DNA of 5,278 nt from an uncultured Kouleothrix sp. (GTDB lineage: Bacteria > Chloroflexota > Chloroflexia > Chloroflexales > Roseiflexaceae). Within the stretch, counting starts at the first letter, position 1; each line of letters begins with the position of its first letter. The DNA is taken from the NCBI GenBank assembly GCA_937858455.1, contig CALLYN010000424.1:1-5278 (forward strand), in the 5' to 3' direction. The translations under genes and the position numbers were made by a program. Below are positions 1-5,257 of this stretch, piece by piece. The notes beneath the pieces were generated by a model that did not search any database, was not told where the DNA came from, and was given only the letters and a program-made list of their open reading frames with translations.

Positions 1-9
1 CTCCGTATC

Positions 10-50
10 GTGTGCGGTTTTTCCGCGCGGAGCGCGGAAAAACCGCACAC
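10..50. repeat. Perfect 19-bp hairpin, family A copy 1
   Basis: Positions 10-28 pair perfectly with 32-50 around the 3-nt loop GGA, giving a 19-bp stem that begins GTGTGCGG. No T-run follows on the + strand, so it is not a textbook intrinsic terminator. It could still terminate an upstream gene lying outside the window, or be a dispersed REP/MITE-like element. A diverged relative with the same ends (GTGTGC...GCACAC) and similar length lies at 1207-1246, which favours a dispersed repeat. The pairing is seen directly; the function is inferred. Confidence 0.8.
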
Positions 51-152
51 AGAAGCTGAACCAGTACCCTGCTGCCGCAGGCTCAATCGCGTACCGTGAG
101 GAAGCCGCATCACGCAAGTGCGTAACTTCTATCTAATAGCGGATCGGCTCTG

Positions 153-172
153 CCCGCAATTGCGGGTATACT
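153..172 (+). promoter_or_regulatory. Putative promoter with 14-bp palindrome for the DinB operon
   Basis: CCCGCAATTGCGGG (153-166) is a perfect 14-bp palindrome directly abutting TATACT (167-172), a good -10 hexamer. The palindrome therefore fills the spacer between -10 and -35. No good -35 is visible at the usual spacing. A start site near 179 would give a leader of about 40 nt before the ATG at 219. A dimeric regulator bound here would contact or block RNA polymerase. The alternative is chance symmetry in GC-rich DNA. Confidence 0.4.
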
Positions 173-218
173 GCAGTTGCCTGGTTCAAGGCCGGGCACG
201 ATCAAACGGGGGGATTTT

Positions 219-704
219 ATGTCAAATCAATCAATGCGCGAGCACTTCACGCAAACACTGTTTGCGCTGCTCAGCGAGACCTTCGAGCAGGTGCAGGGGA
301 TCTACCTCGACCGCGGCACCGCGCTTTTCGAGACGCTCGCAACCATCAGCGCCGACGAAGCATCGCGCCCGGTGTCGGCCAGCTGCGCAAATCTCGCCGC
401 CCAGGTGAACCACGTACGTTTCTACCTCGAGGTGCTCAGCGAGTACATCCAGGCTCACCCGGTCGGCAAGGTCGATTGGCAAGCCAGCTGGCAGGTCGGC
501 GCGGTTTCGCCCGCAGAGTGGGCCGCGCTCACGGCCCGGCTGCGCGCCGAATACGAGCGCGTGGTGGCGCTGCTGCGCGGTATCGAAAGCTGGGAAGGCG
601 AAGATGAAATTGGCGGCGCGCTGGCGATTGTGGTGCACACCGCCTACCACCTCGGCGAGATCCGCCAGGCGCTGTGCGTGCTCAGGCCGCAGAGTGGCGC
701 GTGA
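219..704 (+). CDS. DinB-like four-helix-bundle protein
   Basis: This 161-aa protein has the size and pattern of the DinB/YfiT superfamily, which are cytoplasmic four-helix bundles that usually bind a metal through three histidines. The likely triad is H65 (in AQVNHVRFYL), H140 and H144 (in VVHTAYHLGEIRQAL); the closing HTAYHLGEIRQ motif is the strongest family signature. Some family members are thiol-dependent transferases or hydrolases, but many have no known substrate, and none can be assigned here. I chose the ATG at 219 because a G-rich ribosome site (208-214) sits 4 nt before it. A TTG at 177 would add 14 residues with no family resemblance. The stop overlaps the start of the next gene (TGATG), so the two are probably translated together. 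Confidence 0.85.
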   Translation: MSNQSMREHFTQTLFALLSETFEQVQGIYLDRGTALFETLATISADEASRPVSASCANLAAQVNHVRFYLEVLSEYIQAHPVGKVDWQASWQVGAVSPAEWAALTARLRAEYERVVALLRGIESWEGEDEIGGALAIVVHTAYHLGEIRQALCVLRPQSGA

Positions 705-1132
705 TGGCGGGCACGAAACCAACCGGCCAGACACGCGACGCCGGCTTTCAGATCGGCGTTCGGCGCACGCTGCCAATCGACCCAGCCGACGCCTGGCGCT
801 TTCTGACGTCGGCGGCGGGCGTGCGCCTGTGGCTCGGCGCTGGCCCCGAGCTGCGCTTCGCGCCGGGGGCGGCCTACCAACGCGACGACGGCGCGCGCGG
901 CGAGGTGCGCGTGTTCCGCCCAGGCCAGCACCTGCGGCTCACGTGGCAGCCGCCAGAGTGGCAGCACCCCTCGACCATCCAGCTGCGCGTGCTCGCTAGC
1001 CGCACCGGCGCCACAGTCGCGTTTCACCAGGAGTGGCTGCCCGGCCCCGCCGAGCGCGAGCAGCGCCGCGCGCACTTCGCAGGCGTGCTCGACGCGATCG
1101 AGCGCGGCGTTGCGGCGGAGCTGGCCGAATAA
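704..1132 (+). CDS. AHSA1/SRPBCC-fold protein
   Basis: This 142-aa protein looks like a single Activator-of-Hsp90-ATPase-1-like domain of the SRPBCC (START/Bet v1) fold. Supporting features are the opening strand and helix (FQIGVRRTLPIDPADAWRFLTS, residues about 15-36), the residues LWLGAGPELRFAPGAAY (about 42-58), and the strand GEVRVFRPGQHLRLTWQPPEW (about 66-86). A further strand (TIQLRVLAS) and a long C-terminal helix (about 117-141) follow. The fold encloses a hydrophobic pocket for small ligands; no ligand can be named, and bacterial members are not established Hsp90 activators. The ATG lies inside the TGATG overlap with the DinB gene, and no strong ribosome site precedes it, which points to translational coupling. 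Longer in-frame starts inside the DinB gene are less likely. Confidence 0.8.
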   Translation: MAGTKPTGQTRDAGFQIGVRRTLPIDPADAWRFLTSAAGVRLWLGAGPELRFAPGAAYQRDDGARGEVRVFRPGQHLRLTWQPPEWQHPSTIQLRVLASRTGATVAFHQEWLPGPAEREQRRAHFAGVLDAIERGVAAELAE

Positions 1133-1149
1133 TACCACCTCGATTAGCA

Positions 1150-1180
1150 ATGCCCTGCCCGGCTTTGCTGGGCAGGGCAT
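1150..1180. repeat. GC-rich hairpin, family B copy 1
   Basis: ATGCCCTGCCC (1150-1160) pairs with GGGCAGGGCAT (1170-1180). The stem extends inward by three more pairs, one of them G-T, to a TTT loop. It starts 17 nt after the AHSA1 stop, so it may end or stabilise the operon transcript, although no T-run follows directly. Nearly the same sequence recurs at 2682-2716, which shows it is a repeated element. Confidence 0.8.
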
Positions 1181-1206
1181 CGCTCACAGGTACTTTCCTT
1201 TTGGGC

Positions 1207-1246
1207 GTGTGCAGCTTTGCCGCGCTCGGTGCGAAAAGACGCACAC
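1207..1246. repeat. Imperfect hairpin, family A copy 2 (diverged)
   Basis: GTGTGC (1207-1212) pairs with GCACAC (1241-1246), and CTTT (1215-1218) pairs with AAAG (1235-1238), with internal mismatches between them. Length (40 versus 41 nt), ends and the central CCGCGC match the perfect hairpin at 10-50, so this looks like a decayed relative. It lies just upstream of the proposed P450 promoter. Confidence 0.55.
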
Positions 1247-1256
1247 ACAAAGAGTG

Positions 1257-1265
1257 TGCTATAGT
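1257..1265 (+). promoter_or_regulatory. Extended -10 promoter element for the P450
   Basis: TGCTATAGT fits the extended -10 pattern TGnTATAnT, with the hexamer TATAGT at 1260-1265. No recognisable -35 is seen at 17-18 bp, which is tolerated by extended -10 promoters. A start site near 1272 would give a leader of about 115 nt containing the inverted repeat at 1277-1326. The same hexamer, TATAGT, occurs upstream of the FAD gene at 3901. Confidence 0.4.
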
Positions 1266-1276
1266 TTCAACAGAGC

Positions 1277-1326
1277 AGCGCGAGTGGCAGCGGCGGCCGT
1301 AGGCGTTTGCCGCTGCCACTCGCGCT
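1277..1326 (+). promoter_or_regulatory. 18-bp inverted repeat in the P450 leader
   Basis: Positions 1277-1294 pair perfectly with 1309-1326 (arm AGCGCGAGTGGCAGCGGC) around a 14-nt loop. The structure starts a few bases after the inferred transcription start and ends 60 nt before the P450 ATG. As RNA it would be a very stable leader hairpin; as DNA it could be an operator or a dispersed repeat. No T-run follows, so a simple intrinsic attenuator is unlikely. Pairing is seen directly; the role is unknown. Confidence 0.7.
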
Positions 1327-1386
1327 TGCCCGCGCAGGAATATTTCGCGTTTCGGCCTGCGCAACGCTATTGGGAAGAGGCAAAGG

Positions 1387-2628
1387 ATGCAAACCGATAT
1401 ACATCAGGGCCAGGCCACAGCCGCCAGCGGCTGCCCGGCCGAGCACGCCGCGATCTCGCATCAGAAAACCGCGCAGGCCCCCGAGCCGGCCGCGCCGCCG
1501 ATCGAGCGCGACGCCAGGGGCGTGTGGCATGTGCGCAGCTACGCGCTCGCGCGCGAGATCTTGCGCGGCGAGAACACGCGCCAGGCCGGGTTCCGGGCCG
1601 AGCTGCTGGAAGAGATCCCCAGCCGCATGAAGCTGCCGATCCTCTACCTTGAAGGCCAGGAGCACCACACCCAGCGCAGGCAGACGGCGCGCTTCTTCAC
1701 GCCGCGCGCGGTCGGCGAAAGCTACCGCGCCATGATGGAGTCGCTGTCGGATCAGCTGATCATCTGGCTGCTCAGGCACGGCCGCGCCGACCTCAGCCAG
1801 CTGAGCATGGCGCTGGCGGTGCGCGTGGCCGGCCAGATCGTCGGCCTCACCAGCAGCCGTCTGCCGGGCATGGCCCGGCGGCTCAACGCATTTTTCGAAA
1901 ACGAGATCGAGCGGCCGGCCCTGAGCCCGCGCGCCCTGCTGAATTTCGCCCGCAGCCAGCTGCGCGTGCTGGCATTCTTCTGGCTCGACGTCAAGCCGGC
2001 GATTGCGGCGCGCCGCCGCCAGCCAGGCGAAGACGTCATCTCGCACCTGCTTGGCCAGGGCCGTACCGACGCCGAGATCCTCACCGAGTGCATCACCTAC
2101 GCGGCGGCGGGCATGGCTACGACGCGCGAGTTTATCTGCGTGGCCGCCTGGCATTTGCTCGAGCAGCCCGAGCTGCGGCGCACGTTTCTGCGCGCCGACG
2201 AAGCCACGCGCCACGAGCTGCTGCAGGAAATCTTGCGGGTCGAGCCCGTGGTGGGCAACCTGCTGCGCCGCGCTACCGCCGACATACCGGTCGCCGCCGG
2301 CGAGGCAGCCGTCACTATTCCCAGCGGCGCGCTGATCAATCTGCACGTCTACGGCCTCAACGCCGACCCAGCAGTGGTTGGCGCGCACCCGCAGGCGATT
2401 CAGCCCGGCCGCGAGCTGCTGGCCGAGCGCACATCGCCCGCGCTGATGAGCTTTGGCGATGGGCACCATCGCTGCCCGGGCGCCTACGTGGCTATTCAGG
2501 AAAGCGACATCTTTCTGCGCCGCCTGCTAGCCCTGGGGCAGCTGCGCATCGAGCGCATGCCCTCGCTCGGCTGGAGCGAGCTGGTAACCGGCTACGAGCT
2601 GCGCAACTTTGTGGTAGCAGTTGCATAG
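1387..2628 (+). CDS. Cytochrome P450
   Basis: This 413-aa protein is a soluble bacterial class P450 of normal length with no membrane anchor. It is expected to be a heme-thiolate monooxygenase fed electrons by separate redox partners, none of which is encoded here. Landmarks in order: C-helix H94-TQR-R98 within EHHTQRRQTARFFTP; I-helix A241-GMATT-246; K-helix ExxR at E281-ILR284; meander region DPAVVGAHPQAIQPGREL (about 327-344); and the heme loop FGDGHHRCPG (356-365) with ligand C363. The I-helix keeps T245, but the acidic residue usually before it (AGxD/ET) is A244. About the first 40 residues are Ala/Pro-rich and probably disordered. The ATG at 1387 has an AAGAGG ribosome site (1375-1380) with 6-nt spacing. 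The substrate cannot be predicted; the gene stands alone between hairpins. Confidence 0.93.
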   Translation: MQTDIHQGQATAASGCPAEHAAISHQKTAQAPEPAAPPIERDARGVWHVRSYALAREILRGENTRQAGFRAELLEEIPSRMKLPILYLEGQEHHTQRRQTARFFTPRAVGESYRAMMESLSDQLIIWLLRHGRADLSQLSMALAVRVAGQIVGLTSSRLPGMARRLNAFFENEIERPALSPRALLNFARSQLRVLAFFWLDVKPAIAARRRQPGEDVISHLLGQGRTDAEILTECITYAAAGMATTREFICVAAWHLLEQPELRRTFLRADEATRHELLQEILRVEPVVGNLLRRATADIPVAAGEAAVTIPSGALINLHVYGLNADPAVVGAHPQAIQPGRELLAERTSPALMSFGDGHHRCPGAYVAIQESDIFLRRLLALGQLRIERMPSLGWSELVTGYELRNFVVAVA

Positions 2629-2680
2629 CGGCCCGGCGCTCTCGCGCCAGGCCGCTATGCCGCCCGCAAATTTTCTTTTT
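2623..2680 (+). terminator. P450 terminator overlapping the stop codon
   Basis: GCATAGCGGCC (2623-2633) pairs with GGCCGCTATGC (2650-2660). After one C/A mismatch, GGCGC (2635-2639) pairs with GCGCC (2644-2648) around TCTC. The stem starts in the last sense codon and includes the TAG stop. A T-rich tract (TTTTCTTTTT, 2671-2680) follows after a 10-nt gap, longer than in a classic intrinsic terminator but consistent with one. Confidence 0.6.
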
Positions 2681-2681
2681 G

Positions 2682-2716
2682 TGATGCCCTGCCCGGCTTC
2701 GCCGGGCAGGGCATCA
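2682..2716. repeat. GC-rich hairpin, family B copy 2
   Basis: Positions 2682-2697 pair perfectly with 2701-2716 around a TTC loop (arm TGATGCCCTGCCCGGC), giving a 16-bp stem. The core TGCCCTGCCCGGCTT matches the copy at 1150-1180, and in this copy all loop-proximal pairs are intact. It lies between the convergent P450 and Usp genes, where it could act as a bidirectional transcript end. On the Usp strand an A-rich rather than a T-rich stretch follows it, so classic termination is not supported. Confidence 0.8.
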
Positions 2717-2740
2717 TAGCAAGAAAGCTATCAAACGGAA

Positions 2741-3718
2741 TTACTGCGCGTGCACCAGCAGCAGCGGCGCATTGATCGCGTGCAGCACTTTGTCGGCCAC
2801 GCTGCCCAGCGCCCAGCGCCGCAGCCCGCTTGCCCCGTGCGTCGCCATCACCACCAGGTCGGCGCCACGGTCGATCGCCTCGTCGACGATCGCCTCGGCC
2901 GGCAGGCCGCTCACCGCCACCGGAAACACCGCCACGCCCTGCTCGTGCAGCTCGTCGGCATAGCTGCCCAGCTCGTAGGCCAGGCGCTGCCGTGCGCTCT
3001 CGACCGCCTCGTCGTACTGCAGGTACGAGCCCATCACCTCGGGCGTCTGCAGGTACGGCGGCGCCACTACCGTCAGCAGCATCAGCTCGGCCTTGGTCTT
3101 GGCCGCCAGCTCGGTGGCGAACGGGATGGCTTGGCGCGCGCACTCCGAGCCGTCGAGCGGCAGCAGAATGCGCTTGAGCGCGCGCTCGGGCGAGAGCATC
3201 CGCTCGCTGCCGCGCACCAGCAGCATGGGCGTCTTCGAGATATGCAGCACTTTGTCGGCCACGCTGCCCAGCGCCCAGCGCCGCAGCCCGCTGTAGCCGT
3301 GCGTCGCCATGGCGATCAGGCTGGCGCCAACCCGCGCGGCGGTTGCGGCGATCACCTCGGCCGGAAAGCCAAACTCGACCTCGAAATCCACCCTCAGCCC
3401 GGCCGCCTCAAGCCGCTTGGCCTGCTCGGCCAGGTACATCTTGGCGTTGAAGCGCAGCACCTCCCACGAAGTCTGCGTCGCGGCCGGCGCGGTTGCCACC
3501 GCCAGGCCGCCGCTGTCGATCTCGGAGCGCGTGGTAAGCGCTGCCTCTAGCTCGCCTTCGCTGCGCGGGTCATCGAACAGCAGGTGGTAGCGATCCGTCT
3601 CGGTGATGACGTGCAGCAGGTGCACATCGGCCGACAGCAGCGGCGCCAAAACCCGAACGCTCGGCAGAATCTGCTCGGCCAGCGCCGAGCCGTCGAGCGG
3701 TACGACAATAGTTTTCAT
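2741..3718 (-). CDS. Tandem universal stress protein (two UspA domains)
   Basis: This 325-aa cytoplasmic protein has two UspA domains, each opening with a VPLDGS-type strand and loop (residues 1-12 and 182-192). Each ends in the nucleotide-binding loop ATHG-x9-GS: A138/G141/G151-S152 in domain 1 and A292/G295/G305-S306 in domain 2. This fits the ATP-binding Usp motif G-x2-G-x9-G-S/T, except that the first Gly is Ala in both, a common variant. Double-domain Usps are thought to fold as an internal dimer and act in stress or energy-state signalling; the partner is unknown. The start at 3718 (MKTIVVPLDGS) is set by a perfect AAGGAGGT ribosome site (3730-3723) 4 nt upstream; an in-frame ATG at 3781 would add 21 unrelated residues. 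Tandem repeats within the gene include a 50-bp exact match between the two domains. It is convergent with the P450 and divergent from the FAD gene. Confidence 0.93.
   Translation of the reverse strand: MKTIVVPLDGSALAEQILPSVRVLAPLLSADVHLLHVITETDRYHLLFDDPRSEGELEAALTTRSEIDSGGLAVATAPAATQTSWEVLRFNAKMYLAEQAKRLEAAGLRVDFEVEFGFPAEVIAATAARVGASLIAMATHGYSGLRRWALGSVADKVLHISKTPMLLVRGSERMLSPERALKRILLPLDGSECARQAIPFATELAAKTKAELMLLTVVAPPYLQTPEVMGSYLQYDEAVESARQRLAYELGSYADELHEQGVAVFPVAVSGLPAEAIVDEAIDRGADLVVMATHGASGLRRWALGSVADKVLHAINAPLLLVHAQ
2781..2848 (-). repeat. Intragenic repeat in the Usp gene, domain 2 copy
   Basis: Positions 2781-2830 are identical over 50 bp to 3243-3292, and the match continues through 2848/3310 with only four differences (2831-2834). 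The offset of 462 bp is exactly 154 codons, the distance between the two nucleotide-binding loops. The segment encodes MATHG...SGLRRWALGSVADKVLH in both domains. Synonymous sites match as well, which suggests recent duplication or gene conversion. Confidence 0.9.
3243..3310 (-). repeat. Intragenic repeat in the Usp gene, domain 1 copy
   Basis: This is the partner of the repeat at 2781-2848: 50 bp identical (3243-3292), then four mismatches, then 14 bp identical. It covers the ATP-binding loop of the first Usp domain. The rest of the two domains is clearly diverged, so identity is confined to this block. Confidence 0.9.
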
Positions 3719-3754
3719 GTCAACCTCCTTGTCGACAGTGTGATCTCTGAGTCG

Positions 3755-3763
3755 AGCATACCA
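3755..3763 (-). promoter_or_regulatory. Possible extended -10 for the Usp gene
   Basis: Read on the minus strand, TGGTATGCT (3763-3755) fits an extended -10 (TGn + TATGCT). It would start transcription near 3748, about 30 nt before the Usp ATG. No -35 match is seen. This is weak evidence and other promoters in 3764-3900 are possible. Confidence 0.25.
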
Positions 3764-3900
3764 TTGCGCTAAAGGGCGCACGGGGAAACTTCAGCGACCA
3801 GGTGTAATAGTATCTCAACTCGCCAACAAGCCCTCTGCGCCGTTGCTTTTTCTTCACTGGCTGGGTTGAAATCTTCCCGCGCAGCGATTGCGAAAGCGCC

Positions 3901-3906
3901 TATAGT
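3901..3906 (+). promoter_or_regulatory. Possible -10 box of the FAD gene
   Basis: TATAGT lies 110 nt before the ATG at 4016 and 14 nt before the operator-like palindrome, so the palindrome would fall just after the transcription start. TAATAC (3918-3923), overlapping the palindrome, is an alternative -10. Neither has a clear -35. Confidence 0.3.
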
Positions 3907-3920
3907 AACAACAGTCGTAA

Positions 3921-3935
3921 TACCCCAGTGGGGTA
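3921..3935. promoter_or_regulatory. CsoR/CstR-like operator palindrome
   Basis: TACCCCAGTGGGGTA is a perfect inverted repeat of TACCCC/GGGGTA around AGT. It matches the general form of operators bound by CsoR/CstR/FrmR (DUF156) repressors, which have C- and G-runs flanked by TA. These proteins sense copper (CsoR), persulfides (CstR) or formaldehyde (FrmR). The site lies 80 nt before an SQR-like gene, so a persulfide-responsive CstR-type regulator is the most attractive reading. No such regulator is encoded in the window. Resemblance is judged by eye. Confidence 0.5.
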
Positions 3936-4015
3936 CCTTCCAGAATGCAGCCGCACACGCCTGGCGCCGCGCGTGGCGCGCCTCCCAGGTACTGTTTGCA
4001 TTAGGAGATCGAACC

Positions 4016-5155
4016 ATGCCATTTCAAGAGATTGTTGTGTTGGGCGGCGGCGTCGGCGGTACGCTGATAGCCAACCTGCTCGCCCGCAAGCTGACGCGCG
4101 CGCAGGCCCGCATCACGCTGATCGACCGCACCGGCCGCCACGCCTACCAGCCTGGCTTTCTGTACATCCCGTTTGGCGGCGAGCCGCCCGAGCAGCTCGA
4201 GCGCGACGAGCGCCGCCTGCTCAGCCGCCGGGTGACGCTGGTGGTTGGCGATGTGGCGCAGATCGATCGCGAGGCGCGCGTGATCGCCATGGCCGACGGC
4301 GTGCGCTTCCCCTACGACACGCTGGTGATCGCCACCGGCTCGCACCTCGCGCCCGAGCGGCTGCCTGGCTTTGCCGAAGGCGCGCACCACTTCTACAAGG
4401 CCGCCGCCGCGCTGCGGCTGCACGCCGCCCTGCGCGATTTCAGCGGCGGCCGGATCGTGGTCGGCGTGGCCGATCTGCCCTACAAGTGCCCGCCGGCGCC
4501 ATTGGAGTTCGCGTTCTTGCTCGACGACCACCTGCGCGAGCGCGGCGTGCGCGAGCACACCGAGATCGTGTATTTCTCGCCGATCGATCGTGTCTGCGCG
4601 ATCGATAGCGTCGATAGCGTGGTGGCGCCGCTGCTGGCCGAGCGCGGCATCCACACCGAGCTGCAGTTCCAGGCCGCCGCCATCGACCCGCAGGCGCGCA
4701 CGCTCACCTCGCACGACGGCGCAAGCCTGCCTTACGATCTGCTGGTGATGGTTCCGCCACACCGTGGCGCGCCAATCGTGGTCGAGGCCGGCCTCGGCAA
4801 TGAGTTCGGCTGGATCCCCACTGATCCCGAGACGCTCCAGAGCAAGGCCGACCCGAACATCTATGTGATCGGCGATGCCAGCGACCTGCCGGTGTCGAAG
4901 AGCGGCTCGGCCGCGCACTTCGAGGCCAAGGTGCTGGCCCAGCGCATTGTAGCCGCCGCGCTTGGCCAGCCCGACGATACGCGCTACTCCGGCGAGGTGA
5001 TGTGCTTCATCGAAACCGGGCGCGGCCAGGCCAGCCAGCTCGTGTTCGACTACACCCACCCGCCGCAGCCGCCGCAGCCCAACCAGCTGTTCCATTACGA
5101 GAAGACACTGTTCAACAAGCTGTACTGGTACCTCGTGCCGCGCGGCATGGTCTAG
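4016..5155 (+). CDS. Sulfide:quinone oxidoreductase-like FAD protein
   Basis: This 379-aa flavoprotein belongs to the SQR/FccB branch of the two-dinucleotide-binding-domain family. The FAD motif is VVLGGGVGGT (residues 7-16), followed by YQPGFLYIPFG (44-54), ATGSH (106-110) and the second FAD motif YVIGDASDLPVSKSGSAAHFEAK (283-305). Where NDH-2 proteins carry a second GxGxxG for NADH, this has VADLPYKCPPAPLEFAF, typical of SQR-like proteins. C158 in KCPPAP and C330 in EVMCFIETG are placed like the two essential redox cysteines of SQRs; C194 is also present. The third SQR cysteine seen in some types has no clear equivalent. The end (YEKTLFNKLYWYLVPRGMV) suits monotopic membrane attachment. The expected reaction is sulfide oxidation to polysulfide with quinone reduction, but this is inferred. 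The ATG at 4016 has an AGGAGA ribosome site (4003-4008). A GTG/ATG extension to 3866 would cross the operator and is rejected. Confidence 0.8.
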   Translation: MPFQEIVVLGGGVGGTLIANLLARKLTRAQARITLIDRTGRHAYQPGFLYIPFGGEPPEQLERDERRLLSRRVTLVVGDVAQIDREARVIAMADGVRFPYDTLVIATGSHLAPERLPGFAEGAHHFYKAAAALRLHAALRDFSGGRIVVGVADLPYKCPPAPLEFAFLLDDHLRERGVREHTEIVYFSPIDRVCAIDSVDSVVAPLLAERGIHTELQFQAAAIDPQARTLTSHDGASLPYDLLVMVPPHRGAPIVVEAGLGNEFGWIPTDPETLQSKADPNIYVIGDASDLPVSKSGSAAHFEAKVLAQRIVAAALGQPDDTRYSGEVMCFIETGRGQASQLVFDYTHPPQPPQPNQLFHYEKTLFNKLYWYLVPRGMV

Positions 5156-5174
5156 CGGTCGCCTGTGCTGTAAG

Positions 5175-5220
5175 CGAATTCCCCCTCCTCGCTCGGCGGG
5201 GAGGGGGAATTCGTGTTTTC
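5175..5220 (+). terminator. Intrinsic terminator of the FAD gene
   Basis: Positions 5175-5192 pair with 5196-5213 (18 bp, one G-T pair) around a TCG loop; the arm begins CGAATTCCCCCTCC. A short T-rich run (TGTTTTCCTG) follows directly. It lies 20 nt after the FAD stop codon on the same strand. Confidence 0.75.
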
Positions 5221-5257
5221 CTGTATTAGGCAAATACACCCTGCACGGTGGGGGTGC

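Noticed and set aside
10..50. CRISPR repeat
   Set aside because: Only two related copies lie over 1 kb apart with no regular spacers; it is a hairpin element.
231..776. Minus-strand open frame across the DinB gene
   Set aside because: It crosses the DinB/AHSA1 overlap, has no ribosome site and resembles no family.
1267..2469. 400-codon open frame on the minus strand opposite the P450
   Set aside because: It is a high-GC shadow of a gene with clear P450 motifs; its translation is Arg/Gly/Ala/Gln/His-rich with no recognisable domain.
2682..2716. Classic intrinsic terminator of the Usp gene
   Set aside because: On the minus strand the hairpin is followed by an A-rich rather than a T-rich stretch.
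2750..3550. 266-codon open frame on + opposite the Usp gene
   Set aside because: His/Gln/Arg-rich shadow with no motif; the minus frame encodes two clear Usp domains.
3866..4015. N-terminal extension of the FAD protein by 50 residues
   Set aside because: It would translate through the operator and the ribosome site at 4003-4008, and the family starts directly at the Rossmann strand.
4016..5155. Type II NADH dehydrogenase
   Set aside because: The second GxGxxG for NADH is absent and replaced by an SQR-like KCPPAP segment with cysteine.
4001..5239. 412-codon open frame on the minus strand opposite the FAD gene
   Set aside because: It is a shadow frame: it covers the terminator and has no domain resemblance, whereas the + frame has conserved FAD motifs.
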